64,000 bases of DNA from Cryptomeria japonica (lineage: Eukaryota; Streptophyta; Pinopsida; Cupressales; Cupressaceae): positions 237,563,922 to 237,627,921 of the forward strand of contig NC_081406.1 in the NCBI RefSeq assembly GCF_030272615.1, given 5' to 3'. The notes beneath the pieces are model-generated. The model did not search any database. It saw nothing but the letters and a program-made list of their open reading frames with translations, and had not been told where the DNA came from. Of the stretch, positions 35,100 to 47,060 are shown piece after piece. The position numbers and the translations under genes were made by a program. Within the stretch, counting starts at the first letter, position 1, and each line of letters begins with the position of its first letter.

Positions 35100-36746
35100 T
35101 CTCTCTTGAAAATACTCTGGGAGAGTGTCAATTCTTCCATCTTATGGTGCCTCAAGGAGGTTTTCACCATTAGATACGCCCTATATTTTATCTTTTGACT
35201 GATCTAATGTTATTATAAAATGGTTTTCAGCATTAGACCTTCTTCTTTGTTTTGTAATTTCACTTTTGTGACTAGAAGATTTGGCACCCTCTTGACTATA
35301 AGAAACATTATTCAATTCACTGGTGGAATCTCTTTCCGATGTTATGGGTTCAACAACATTAAGGTATACAAATATAGCATGATTGTTTGGGAAGGTATCA
35401 ATTTAAATGAGTTTAGTATTTTCCCATTCAATAAGTTCTGGGTGGACTAAGGGTAAATCATTTTCTTGATCAGTCTCAAAGGTCTCAATGGTCATGACAT
35501 AGTTGTCAAAGTTTCTGGGTGTGTCAGTTGATTTAAGGATATCACTCTTTTCAAGATATACTCTCCCAATCACTTTCCCATTAGCTCTTGTAAAGTTAGA
35601 ATGGGTGGTTTGTGATTCACCCTCAAGTAGTCTATTCACTGACATTTGTCCCCCAAACAAATGGACCATATTGACATGTACATCTTTTGTGTCATAAAAT
35701 TCTTTGAAAGATGTCTCAGAATTCGTATCAAACTCCCACTCATGTGAGTCAGTTTCACTACTAGCTTGTAATCTACATATTTGTTCATATAGATTATAGG
35801 TAGCTTCTATTGTTTTCCTTGCCATTTATTTTCTTCTTTCATACTCTACTTCCTCTAGATTGATTGTTTCTTTAGTTTGGCTTCCTATCAGTTCTTCTTG
35901 GCTTCTTCCCATTTTTGGTACTTGTTGACTGGGGATTGATTTGGATTTTATATCATTTTGTTTTTCTGGTTGTTGATTAGTTACTGATTCTGTTACTTCT
36001 TCTTGTTTTCTAGCATGTTCATCTTTTTGTTTGGTAGAAGATGTTTCTTTCTTTGTAGTAACTTGCCTATTCCCTGAGCCTATTTTATCTTCATTTTCTT
36101 CACTTGACAAATCAGATGGTGAGATTGATACAAGTTTTTTACTTTCTTGCACTCTTTGGATCCATTTATAAGAAGACTCTTCCCTTTGAATGTCGAGTTG
36201 TTGTTGTTGTTCATACTCTTCTTCCCTTTATTTTTTGACTGCTTCTTCAGCTACTTGTTGTCATGCCAATTCTTGTGATGTTTGTTCTCTTTGTGTTGAT
36301 TTCGTGTTTTGTTGGTGATGTTGATGGTGATTCTGACTTTGTGTAGGCTGAGTATGCTGGCCATACCCAAGTCCATATTTGTCTTTAGCATGTTGATAGT
36401 GATTGTGAACTTGTAGGTTTTCCACAAGATTTTGTGATTGTGAACTTGTCGGTTTTCCATAAGATTTTGGAGAAAGTGGTAAATATTGTAAAGAATAATT
36501 TCCCATTCCTTCATCATTCAATTTCAAATTTTTATCAAAACTTTCTGAGGTTGATGTGAATAATGTCTCTTGATATGATAGGATAGGAGAGAATGCTTCT
36601 CTATTATGAGGAACTGTTGCATCTTGAGCTGGCTTCAAATTGCTGCAATATTGAGTTGAATCTGCTCAAATTGTTATCTCTTGCCCATTATAGGGAAATT
36701 TTACACATTGATGGTACGTTGATGGGACTACTTGCATATCATGAAT
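35100..36746 (-). pseudogene. X protease-RT linker of the polyprotein
   Basis: Fragments at 35825-35403, 36152-35826 and 36638-36261. They are Ser/Gln/Lys/Glu-rich and low in conservation, with YSLQYLPLSPKSYGKP resembling Y's linker. Gln/His-rich and charged repeats (for example KQDEHARKQEEVTES) suggest a disordered spacer. No enzymatic domain is seen. Confidence 0.6.
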
Positions 36747-37201
36747 CTAGGGTCTGCCTAGAAGAATTTTATAGGATAAATTCAAGTCCAAGACTTGACA
36801 AACTGTATCTCTTTGAACCGGTCCTATTCTGAGTGGTAAAACCACCATTCCATTGGAAGAAAGTTCTTCTTCATCATATGCTTTAATTGTTATCCTCTTT
36901 CTGGGATCCACTGTATTTTCTAAAAAACCCAAAGCTTTTACTAATCTTAATACACAAATATTTAAGCCCGCTAATCCATCTATGAGAACATATTTGACTC
37001 GCATTTTATGAATAAGCACTTCAATGTGCAAAAGAGCATTATGAGGATGTTGCAATGATATTCATCATACTCCATGAATGATAAGCAATGAGGGGCTATG
37101 AGATGTCCCACCATGTTTTGAAATTGATCAACATCCAAGTCTTTAGAGACTGTTGTTTCTAATAGAGCCTTTTCTAATATTTCCTTATGCCTTGGTGACA
37201 T
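36747..37201 (-). pseudogene. X aspartic protease
   Basis: SPRHKEILEKALLE aligns with Y's SPVHKEILEQALLQ. Then HIEVLIHKMRVKYVLIDGLAGLNICVLRLVKALGF places the active site at IDGLAG, where the family has D-(S/T/G)-G, so the Gly after the active-site triad position is Leu. NLSYKILLGRP closes the domain. A frame change at about 37040 splits it. Inactive as read. Confidence 0.8.
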
Positions 37202-37225
37202 TTTTAGGATCTCTAGGATTGATAT

Positions 37226-39019
37226 CTACGCGGGTGTTTTCTGCAATTGATCTACTAAGTTATATTGCCTCAAGGTAGAGGTTATATCATTTATTATGCC
37301 TAGTAATGTTACCTTAGCCTTACTTTGAGTAATGGCATACACTAGTTTTGAGGGTATTTTATCCTTAATAATGATGATGTTTACTATGTTGTCGTAGGTG
37401 TGAGCATAATTTACCCTTTCTTTTCCTTTGTCATCTTGTGTATTTGATGGTCCACCCTTTTCATAGTTAGGGAGTGGAGTTTTGAAGCCTAATTGTGATT
37501 CATTTGTTTTGTGACCATCCATTGCAATAACCTCATTGTCAATTAAATCTTGGATAATAAGTTTTAGCCTTTGACAATCATTAGTTTGGTGTCCCTTGTT
37601 TCTATGAAAATCACAAAAATGGTTGTCATTCCACCAATTCAGTTTAATTTTGGGCTCAAAATCTCTTTCTTCTAGTAATGCGATTAACTTGTTTGCAAGA
37701 TGAGATTTTAAAGCAATTCCAATGGTTCCCCAATGTTGGTAAATTTTTTGCGAGTGTTGGAAATTGAAGGTTTTAGTTTAATATTTTCTTGGTTATTCAT
37801 TGATGCTTGACTTGAGAGATTGAAAATAGGTTGTTGTGGTTTAACACCATTGTTATCATGTATTTCCTCATTAGCAACATTTTTGTTCTTTGTCCAAAAT
37901 TTTGGTTTATCGTTGTTGTTGTTGTTATTGTTGAAGTTAGAGGAATTACTTCCCTCCTTGTAGAGTTTCAATTCTCTTTTCTTGACCATAGCATCTTCTA
38001 TTTGTAAATCATTTTCAATCATCTTTGCAAAACTAGGAGGACATTATAATTTGAGTTTATAACTCATTTCACTAGGAAGATTGTCAATGAAGATGTTCAT
38101 TTTCTCATGATCTGGAACTGGTCTAGGGTATCTATTAAACAATCATCTCCATCATTGTAGAAAGACCATGAAAGATTCCCCATTCTTTTGCTTGATGTTA
38201 CCCAAATCCAACATTGTTATCTCTTGGTGTATGTTATATGAGTATTGTGAAATGTACTTGTTCACAAGCTCCTTAAATGATCTAATCCCAGTTGGTAATT
38301 TAGAGAACCATTCCATTGATTGTCCACTCAAACTTCTGGGAAATAAACGCATGAGATAGGTTTCATTATGTGCAAATTTCATACTCATGGTGCTGAATTC
38401 CATAATGTGATCTTAAGGATCCATTTTCCCATCATATTTATCATATTTTGGAATCTCACAATGTTGTGGGAATGAAACCATGTTCAAACTCTTGTCAAAA
38501 GGATAAGGACAGATATTCTCCAAGGATATCTTTTAGCACTTGTTTCATTCTGCATATCATGTATCTGTTGTTGCAAAGTTTGCATTTTTTGAGTGAGATT
38601 TAAAAGAGGATTATCAACATGGGTTCTCCTTGTATCCTCATGAGTTCTTGTGTCACCCTGATTCATTTTTGTTTCATCTTGGTCCTTGTAGTATCATCAT
38701 GGTTTCTAGTTGTATCATCATTGTCCCCTCTAGTATCGTTATTCACCCGATTTAGGTTGTCGTAATCTTGGTTATTGTTGTGTTGAGTACAACTTGATTT
38801 GGCATTTTGTCTTGAGATTTCAAGATAAAAAATTTAGGGTAATTTAGCCCTTGATCTTGCCAACATCAAAAAGTATTTTTGTTTTTGGGTTTCTAACATT
38901 CTTTCCATTAGTTTGTCAAATTTAGGATCTTGTTGAAGTTCTCTAATGGTCACATTAATTTCTGCCTCTTCATTATTTGTGTGTCCAAATTGATTGAAGG
39001 CAGGATTTTCCTCCTCCAT
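37226..39019 (-). pseudogene. X gag
   Basis: ATG at 39019 (MEEENPAFNQFGHTNNEEAE). Fragments follow at 38666-38484 and 38403-38152 (LMRLFPRSLSGQSMEWFSKLPTG...FKELVNKYISQYSYN), the Retrotrans_gag core equal to Y's LFPKSLTEDTLAWFSSLP. Next come an Asn-rich linker with KFWTKNKNV (Y: KFWSKNKNV) and a C-terminal piece to 37226. Several stops and shifts. The shared landmarks show that X and Y are sister families. Confidence 0.85.
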
Positions 39020-41360
39020 TTGTATTCGTTATCATTGTTTCAATTTCTCATGTTGAGCTCTAGTCCAAACTGGCATGTGATTAATTTGAAACTTTAAATG
39101 TTTTGAATTTCGAGATGTGACTCAATAGGTGATCAATTGTTCAGGTAAATATGCTAAGTTGATTCTACCACTTCTATTGAGCTCTTGTGATAATCATGTT
39201 CTTTGTTGTAAAGAACACATTCTCAAAGGTTCTTCCTCAAACTCATTTCCATGACCACGTAGGTACTCATGATAATGGTATAAAAATATGTGATGTTTCA
39301 ACAAAAGTTTGTGGTTTATGTATAGAAACCTTCTCTTTTTCAAGAATGATTTATAACTAAGTTTTCTCTTTTTGAGACGACACGAAATGGTCATATGAGT
39401 ATGTGATAATTTGCAAGTTTTTGATCTTAATGAGTGCAAATTCTGTGAAATTTTGATATGACGAAGTTCAAAGCAAAATGCTATATCCAATGCAAAGAAT
39501 GAGGTTAATATGATAAAGCCTTGTAGTTTCGTGATACAGGATGATAAATCTTGATGAGAAACTATGTTTGTAAGATCCATTTATCAAAGATAAGCAATTA
39601 TGCACTTTGAAATGTTGGATCTAAAGCTTGTGTCAAGATGAATACTTGTAAAAACCTTAAGTGTGATCTAGGTTTATGTGCAAAATGTTCAAGAACCCTG
39701 TTTGTTTGACTAGCTATGAAGTCTATGATAGTCAAAATGAAATCTCATTAAAATGGGTACCCAAATTTGTTTTCAAATTTTTTTTGTGACTAGTGGAGGT
39801 ACCCTCTATTGCAAATGCGCTAGAATAAATGTGCTATAGGTTTTACCAAATGTACTACAAAAATGCACAAATGCGCTACACGGTGTTTTTAATGCATGAC
39901 TATTATTTATAAAAGCACTGCCAAGCTTTGGAAATGCGCTAATGTTTATCAAATGCATTGCAGAACTACACAAATATGCTAAAAAGATTTGTATATGCGC
40001 TACACTATTACTCAAATTCACTATAGAATCTCTCAAATGCAGTAGTCTATATTTTAAATGTATGATTCTATGTTTTTCCTTCAAAATTTTCAGTTTTCTA
40101 TTGTTTCAAAAAAAAGGATGATTTTTCTCTATCTTGATGAGAATGTAACACAAACACAACAGACACAATGTTTGGAAAAGTAAACTGAAAAGACAAGCAT
40201 GATTCTTGTGGTTGGTCAGGATAATAGTTATTGGATCTCATGTGGGTTTCCCCAACTATTCTTATTCAAAGAGGATACTTAGATGCTTGACCCCACTGGC
40301 TCCACTCCATGACACTCACTTCTCTAGGGTAGCCAAGCATCAATTCCCATGAAAATTCCTCATAACAAACTTCATATATCTACTAAGAACTGTAAGAATT
40401 TGAGCATCATCAGAGGTCTGACCTCCTATACCAATAGCTAGAAGGTTTTTGGCTTCTAAAAAAGGTTTTTTAGTCTAGGCATCTGTTCGGGTGGTCATAC
40501 ATGCGGTGTGTTACACTCCATTAAGGAAGGTCTCCCAACCTATAGAGGTTGCCATGTATAGGGTTTATGGGGAGTCATAACATCGACACTGGTTACTTGC
40601 AACTTTCATCACAACCACATTTATTTATAATGGATCAGAAGAGCCTGGCTTTATCTTGTTACCACTTGGGTCGTTCCCTCTCACTGAGCCTTAAGGGCTA
40701 CTTGGGAGGTAAGCCCTCTACAGGTTACACATTCTAGAAAGTGGGTCTGGTTTTCATGATCACTTGGTTAAGGTGAGAGCATAATAACCTACCACTTTGT
40801 GCAAACATAGTAAATAGATGATGAATTAACCCCTAGATTATTCTAAGTGCAACTATTCTAAAAAGACAAAGATGAAAGTTACATCTATAAATTGACCACT
40901 TAGTTAAGCTATGTGAAGAAAAAATGATTAATTTACTATCCCTTATTATTCTAGATGTATCAATGCATGTAGAACACCTACAAAACCACCAGTTAGTAGT
41001 TTGAGAGATTTTGTCTTTGACGACCGAAAAGAAATGTAAGTGTTAGAAGAAAAGCTTGCAAAATGAAATTTGGAAATGCAAATGCGCTAGAAATGTGAAT
41101 GTGCTAAAACTACCTTCATATGTGCTAAACCTACATGCAAATGTGCTAACCTGCACTACAAATGCATTAAACTGCATTATGAATGTGCTAAATGCTAATG
41201 AATGTGCTACCTAAAGTAACATATGCGCTACCAAAAAGTGAAAATGAGCTACAAAAAGAAACATATGCACTAAAAAGTATTACAAATGCGTTACAAAGCT
41301 TTGTGAATGCGCTGCATTGCTAAAAATGCAAGAATGAAAGACCAAAGATAGAAAGTGAGA
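39020..41360 (-). other. Leader of X with two TAGCGCAT clusters and block conserved in Y
   Basis: Non-coding, 2.3 kb like Y's leader. On the plus strand AAATG(C/T)GCTAAA-type words recur every 20-25 bp at 41060-41335 and 39795-40060. Bases 40750-40180 read on the minus strand align with Y 7040-7590, including a hairpin at 40413-40425 (GAGGTC-T-GACCTC) and ATGGGAATTGATGCTTGGCT. Short frames in it have no domain. Confidence 0.65.
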
Positions 41361-41383
41361 CTTGGGCCCCACGGTGGGCACCA
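41361..41383 (-). promoter_or_regulatory. Primer-binding site of X
   Basis: The minus strand reads TGGTGCCCACCGTGGGGCC, three bases after ACACA at the LTR end. This matches the arginine-tRNA type recalled for RIRE2/Grande-like Tat elements. Confidence 0.8.
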
Positions 41384-41386
41384 AAA

Positions 41387-41590
41387 TGTGTAACCTAGAA
41401 ATATTTCAAGAATGAACCTACAAGATTTGTTAGTTTCACAATAATATAAACCTACAGGAAGTTCCAAAATTACCAATGAAACAATTAAAAAGAAATACTT
41501 AAAACAATAAACCTCCACTTGCTATCTCATTGTGTTCTATCAGCTTTGATCTTGTTGCATATGTTGCTCTCAAATTGCACTAGTTGTAGC
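41387..41590 (-). repeat. X 5' LTR, segment next to the primer site
   Basis: On the plus strand it starts TGTGTAACCTAG, directly beyond the primer-site spacer. It is then cut by Copia B. The matching part of the left LTR lies outside the window, so the assignment rests on position alone. Confidence 0.5.
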
Positions 41591-42463
41591 TATTGGAATA
41601 CAAAAACACTGAGAGGGGGGTGATAGAGTAATTTTAACCTTATTAACAAGTCCACTTATTAACTGATATGCATAAAAGAAAGTAACAACAAGTAATATCA
41701 ATGCAACCACATGAGTCAACACCATAACACAAATATTTATACATAGAAAACCTCAAAGAGGAAAAACCATGGTGGTATTGGTGACCCATAATATCTATCC
41801 ACTAGCCAAATGAATAAATATTACAAGAGGGGCATGCACATGCTGGAAGGCACACTGCCTAGAGCACATTGCTCATCACAAAAGGAGCCTCATTGACTAC
41901 AGATCCAATACTGGATTACAAACAAAAATTGAACTCAGAATGTGCATTTGCTATGCTAGATGAGTTCTGGTTAAAGCATTGTCTGTACCAGTTAAACTGT
42001 AACCTCCCTTACCGATATCTTAGATCGCTTCCCAATCCTCTAGACCAATAATCAAGACCAATTGTAGATCTTTACATTTGCATTCTATCGATCAAGATAA
42101 CATCACAAAACCTTTCGAATCACTTATCTCCCATATATCCACATCATTACCATCATACTAAATGACCTAACCCAGACTGACTTATATACCCATTTAACAT
42201 GAACAAACACAAATGCCTTATGTTGGATTACAAACATATCACAAAATATAAGACACAATATGACTGTTTCCGCTTCCACGCTTGCCGGATCAATCTCCTA
42301 TGTCGGCCTTTTAATACTAGTTCCAAGTTTATCAGTTATACGCCTGTTAATTCCCTGAATGTCGGTGTAGTGAATGTCGATTACCATGATTGCCAAATCT
42401 CCCATGAAGTGTGTTGCCAGCAATGACAACACCAATAACGTGGATGGGTGTCAATTGCCAACA
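41591..42463 (-). repeat. 3' LTR of Copia B
   Basis: Plus strand TATTGGAATACAAAAACACTG to GTGTCAATTGCCAACA. The minus-strand start TGTTGGCAATTG follows the polypurine tract. Confidence 0.88.
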
Positions 42464-42708
42464 ATATCCCCCTTTGGCATTGATGTAAATACTCATGTGA
42501 AAAATGAATCATTGAAGTTCTATATCGGTTCCCATCCAAAAATTGATCTCCCAAAACTGATCTCAGAAGACTAGTCCCCCTGAGCTATACATTACTTCTT
42601 ATGTCCCTAGACATTTTTCACATCGACCTCTCCCCCTTTGACAACAATGCCAAAGACCAGGGCAATAAGAAATGAAATTCCGTACAAACCAAAATGTGAT
42701 TACCGGAT
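42464..42708 (-). other. 3' non-coding end of Copia B with two polypurine tracts
   Basis: Minus-strand AAAGGGGGATAT abuts the LTR at 42464-42475. A second AAAGGGGGAGAG lies at 42629-42640, within a block (CTCTCCCCCTTTGAC then AACAATGCCAAAG) that is also in Copia A. Confidence 0.7.
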
Positions 42709-44631
42709 CTAGATATACTTGAAAATATCTAGATAAGCACCACAAACAGTTAGCAATTCCTGAATCTTAATATGCTTATCCTCCTCAATAGCCAATAACC
42801 TCCTAGCATTTAACTTATTATACAAATCTATTGGTATTTGAGTCTCAATTTCAAGCAAAGATTTCTTATATATGTCTAAATATAACAAAATTGATTCCTC
42901 AATCTCCTTTTGTTCCTTATCATACATATCACCATAATAGTGGTGTATGTTACTCAAAATACCATCCTTTGTTATTTGATTAATCAATTCAGTAACAGAA
43001 AGAGGAGAAATAACCTTTACACTTTTACCAGATTCAAGAGAAATATCAAAATCTGATTTCTTCTTCTTACCGGGGGTGGGAGAAGACTCCTTGCCAGTTT
43101 CCTTTTCTCAGTAGGCTTCCTCTCCTTCAAATTTTCTTCTGAGTTGCTGGAGGAGTGACTGTGGATTTCTGTAGCTTCCCTTCCTCGGGATTCTTTCTCT
43201 AAATCCTCATATAGATCTTAGGAATCTTCAGGATTTCTTCCTCAGTCTCAAAACTAGATTCAATAGGAGCAATAAATGTTTCCAGTTTCTTCCTCTTAGA
43301 TATAAACCGTTGCTAGTTCCTACTGTCGAAGAAGCCTGAACAACTTCTGGAGGAGATGACTCTGCCAAACCAATGATATATTTGATTTCACAAGACATAT
43401 TCTTGACAACCTATCCAACCTTCTTGATTTGTCCTTCCCTTTTCTTCTTGTTGAAACTAATCTTTACATCAGATTCCTTCTACTTGGATGTTCCAAATGG
43501 TTTCTCCTTCTCATCACCTTGGGCATCTATAAGAATCTTGGCATAAAGGTCCAAGATCTATGCATCAACCTCAGAGCCCATCCCAGTAACCCAAATAGTC
43601 CTAGGTTGCACTACCTACATCAAAGTTTCATCCTTTTTCACCATGAAGCATATGTCGGTAGAGTATTTATCAACAATATGCTTAGGGATCCTTTCCCTCT
43701 TCTTCATAGCTTTTTGAAATACCTTGAAATATCCCCACAAAACGGAGTCTCTGTCTTGTCCCAAGTTTCTCAATGCATGCTTGATATGTTTTCCTACCAG
43801 TATATCAAAGGCCCATTGCCTCTTACCGAATCTTGGTATCTCATTCAAAAAGAAAAGAATCAAATAGACAATGAGATTTCCATACCAAAATGTACCTTTC
43901 TTATCTCCCTTAATATTTCCCAAATTATAAATCAACTCATCAAACATCCAATGACAAAGATCATATTTCTCATTTTCTTTCACCATCTTGTGTGCACATA
44001 AAATATAGAAATTGGAAATAGAGTTCAACCAGTTTGATTGAGTTACCTTGTATCCAATTACCATTCTTGCAAATTGAACAACTTTATCCCCGATAGTGCT
44101 AATCTACATCGACCGGTTGTTAGAGGTGGCACCAGTTAGCTTATTCACCTCATTGTTCAAAATCTTCCTCCTACCCGATGTCAGTCCGACCTATGGTAAG
44201 CCGCTGATAGCACGAATCATCTCCTTGGTGATTTTATAAGGTCGTTCAAGCCACATGAATTTGCCATGGACTCGTCTTAGCACATACCAAATCATCTCAT
44301 CCTCAAACTCGGGCATCTCCAGAATGTCGGTGAAACCCTGATCCTTTAGAATTTGAAATTCTGGTTTAAGCAATCCATCCTTGTTTAGCAAAGTAGACAG
44401 ATACATTGATTTAATCTTTGATGAACTCATATCCTCTAGAGTGCAATGAATATATGCTCTCACATCTTCAACATAAAGAACTCCGTCAGGAACCCTAGAA
44501 AATGCACCGATAGAGTCATCGACCTTTGTAATTTGAGGGAATTGTTTGAATTCCAGACATGGATGATCCTTAATTTACACCACAATAGGGATAGATACAT
44601 TTGTTGGAGTGGGAGCAGATCTAGAAGCCAT
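42709..44631 (-). pseudogene. Copia B second ORF, putative plant-transposon protein
   Basis: ATG at 44631 (MASRSAPTPTNVSIP). Reading on past stops gives about 620 residues: GVLYVEDVRAYIHCTLEDMS, ILKDQGFTDILEMPEFEDEM, YKITKEMIRAISGLP, WLNSISNFYILCAHKMV, LCHWMFDELIYNLGNI, FWYGNLIVYLILFFLNEIP and a Lys/Glu-rich tail ending at 42709. Longest open pieces are 44463-44191, 44064-43615 and 42987-42709. The middle resembles what I know as putative plant-transposon/Athila-ORF-like domains, but I cannot name a function. It occupies the place where Copia pol should be. At least six stops or shifts. Confidence 0.65.
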
Positions 44632-45126
44632 TCCGATTTCAGAAAAATAGCATGAAAATAGAGAAAACACCTCACAACCAAAGTCAGTGAAAACCTTTGA
44701 TAAATCCACACATAGAATACTGGAAAATGCTCTTAGTTGCCTTGACTGCCTTAAACTCTCTCTACTTCACTCTGAGTGTTGTGTGATCCAAAATGAAGCA
44801 ACTTATCCCTTTTAATCTTCAAAACCTTAATTTCCCATTGACATTATTGCATGCTGGCATATGATACCGGATACAAAAATCCATTATCCTAACACTGGTG
44901 AATCTCCAAACTGTCTTCACCAAGATCTGAAACAAGCTTTCAGACCACTACTAGGGGAAATGCAAGATCTGATATTAATTTGCCTTCCCCTAAGGCCAAA
45001 GCCTTAGTTACCAGATAAGTTTCCTGTTGGTGTAGGAACATTCTGCTTTGCCGGTTGGGTAACCGGAGAATTTACCTCTACCAGTTGATCTTCAAACTTC
45101 CTAATCCACTATTTAGTATGAGCCTA

Positions 45127-46138
45127 TCAGATCTCATCAACCTTTTTCTTTCCTTTCTCATTTGATGTATCATTCCCTTCCGGTGTATTCTTGCTTCTGC
45201 AATATTTGGCAATATGTCCTATTTTGTTGCATACATAGCAAGTAACATTGTTCTTCTGAACTGCCTTGTTGAGTCCTTGACCATTGTTCGACCTACATTG
45301 ATTAGCCATATGTCCAAACTTTCCACATGCATGAGATCTCACATTCATTCTACAATCTTCTATCCTATGACCATACTTATTATAATTTGAACACTGACCA
45401 GGAACAACATTATTATTTTGATTTGCTCTATTTTTGCATTGACTTTCTCTATGACCAAACTTATTACAAACAAAGCATCTACCATTAAATTTATGTACAT
45501 TAGGTTGTCTTACTAGTGATTTCTAATTCTGGTTGCCTAGTGGATTCCATTGATTTGCAGTACTAGAGCTTTCTCCATGCTCAAATCCAAGACCTCTAGT
45601 GTCTCCAGTGTCTCTTTGATTCTTCAATAATTCATCAAGCCTTGCAAAACTGACCCTAAATTTTTCTTTGTATTCATTTGCAACATCCAGATCACTTCTT
45701 AGGATTGACATCATTCTTTCCAACTCTTTCTCATTGTTCTGTGATTGCACCAACTCAGTTCTCAACAAATAATTCTCATGTGCCAACCTAATGCATTCCT
45801 CAGATTTGTCTTTCAAAATATAACAAGATTTTCTTCATTCTTCTTTAAGTCTTCAATCTCCTTAGACATTGTCATAGTCATGGCTTGTAATTCATTATTC
45901 ATGACATTATTTTCTTGACTTAGCTTCTGACATAATTCCTTAAGGGCATTCTTCTCTTCATCATCCGAATTTTGTAAAAGTTCCTTCATTTGAGCTTGAG
46001 CAGATGATAACCTCTCCTATAGGGTAAGAATGAATTCCATTGCAGAATTCAACTCATCTTGCAACTTCAAGTTCTTCACCTTTCAACACCATAGTCCTCA
46101 AGTGCTACTTCAAGTTCCTTGTGTAAACTCATCTCCAT
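45127..46138 (-). pseudogene. Copia B Gag-like coiled-coil and zinc-knuckle ORF
   Basis: ATG at 46138 (MEMSLHKELEVALEDYG). A long heptad-like region follows (LNSAMEFILTL, AQAQMKELLQNSDDEEKNAL, LCQKLSQENNVMNNELQAM, KDKSEECIRLAHENYLLR), then SSSTANQWNP. Next comes a string of CCHC knuckles: CFVCNKFGHRESQC, CSNYNKYGHRIEDC (degenerate), HACGKFGHMANQC (first Cys lost) and CYVCNKIGHIAKYC. It ends KKKVDEI at 45127. The usual UBN2 capsid domain is absent. Likely binds element RNA. Three or four stops/frameshifts. Confidence 0.78.
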
Positions 46139-46192
46139 GGATTCTAGATTCAGGATCTTCCTCAAGCTGTTAGATTTATTTCGAGGCACAAG

Positions 46193-46204
46193 GCTCCAAT
46201 ACTA
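46193..46204 (-). promoter_or_regulatory. Decayed primer-binding site of Copia B
   Basis: The minus strand reads TAGTATTGGAGC where TGGTATCAGAGC is standard; three differences, all transitions. Confidence 0.7.
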
Positions 46205-46206
46205 AT

Positions 46207-47060
46207 TGTTGGAATCCAAGAACACTGAGAGGTGGGGTGAATCGGTGTTCTACCAGATAGAGTAATTTTAGCTTGATTAACAAATCCACTTATTAATCGG
46301 TATGCATAAAAGAAAGTAACAACAAGTAATATCAATGCAACCACATGAGTCAACACCATAACACATATATTTATACATGGAAAACCTCAAAGAGGAAAAA
46401 CCATGGTGGGATTGGTGACCCACAATATCGATCCACTGGACAAATGAATAAATATTACAAGAGAGACATGCACATGCAGGAAGGAACACTTCGTAGAGCA
46501 CACTGCTCATCAAAAAAGGATCCTCACTAACTACAAATCCAAATGCTGGATTACAAACAAAAACTGAACTCAGAATGTGCATCTGCTATGCTAGATGAGT
46601 TCCCATTAAAGCACTGTTTGTACCGGTTAAATTGTAACCTCCCTTACCGATATCTTAGATTTCTTCCCAATCCTTTAGATCAATAATCAAGACCGATTGC
46701 AAATCTTTACATTCACATCACTTATCTCCCATATATCCACATCATTAATATCATACTAAATGACCTAACTCGGACTGACTTATATACCCATTTACATGAA
46801 CAAACACAAATTCCTTATGTTGGCTTATAAACACATCACAAACGATAAGACACATGTCGGCCAAGATAAAATATAAACATAAAACAATATGACCATTGTC
46901 GCTTCCACACTTGCCAGATCAATCTCCTATGTTAGCCTTAGAATACCAGTTCCAAGTCTTCTAGTTATACGTTTGCTGGTTCTCTGAATGCTGGTGTAGT
47001 GAATGTCGATTACCTTGATTTCCAGATCTCCCATGAAGTGTGTTGCCAGCAATGACAACA
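46207..47060 (-). repeat. 5' LTR of Copia B (truncated)
   Basis: Plus strand TGTTGGAATCCAAGAACACTG to AATGACAACA. Compared with the other LTR it lacks the last 32 bp, being joined at 47060 directly to chromovirus RNase H sequence. Confidence 0.88.

Larger units (their letters stand above)
41591..47060 (-). mobile_element. Non-autonomous Copia-type LTR element B
   Basis: LTRs at 41591-42463 (873 bp) and 46207-47060 (854 bp) are clear copies. A decayed initiator-Met primer site lies at 46193-46204, and a polypurine tract AAAGGGGGATAT at 42464-42475. The 3.7-kb interior has a coiled-coil/zinc-knuckle Gag part and a second long reading frame, but no protease, integrase or RT. LTR motifs shared with Copia A (GAGAGGGGGG, GAAAAACCATGGTGG) suggest it used A-like enzymes. 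The last 32 bp of the right LTR are missing at the junction with the chromovirus, and the left end reads TATTGG for TGTTGG. Confidence 0.85.

Noticed and set aside
43429..44001. 190-codon plus-strand frame
   Set aside because: Antisense to the second ORF of Copia B, whose minus-strand frame has the coherent conserved-looking text.
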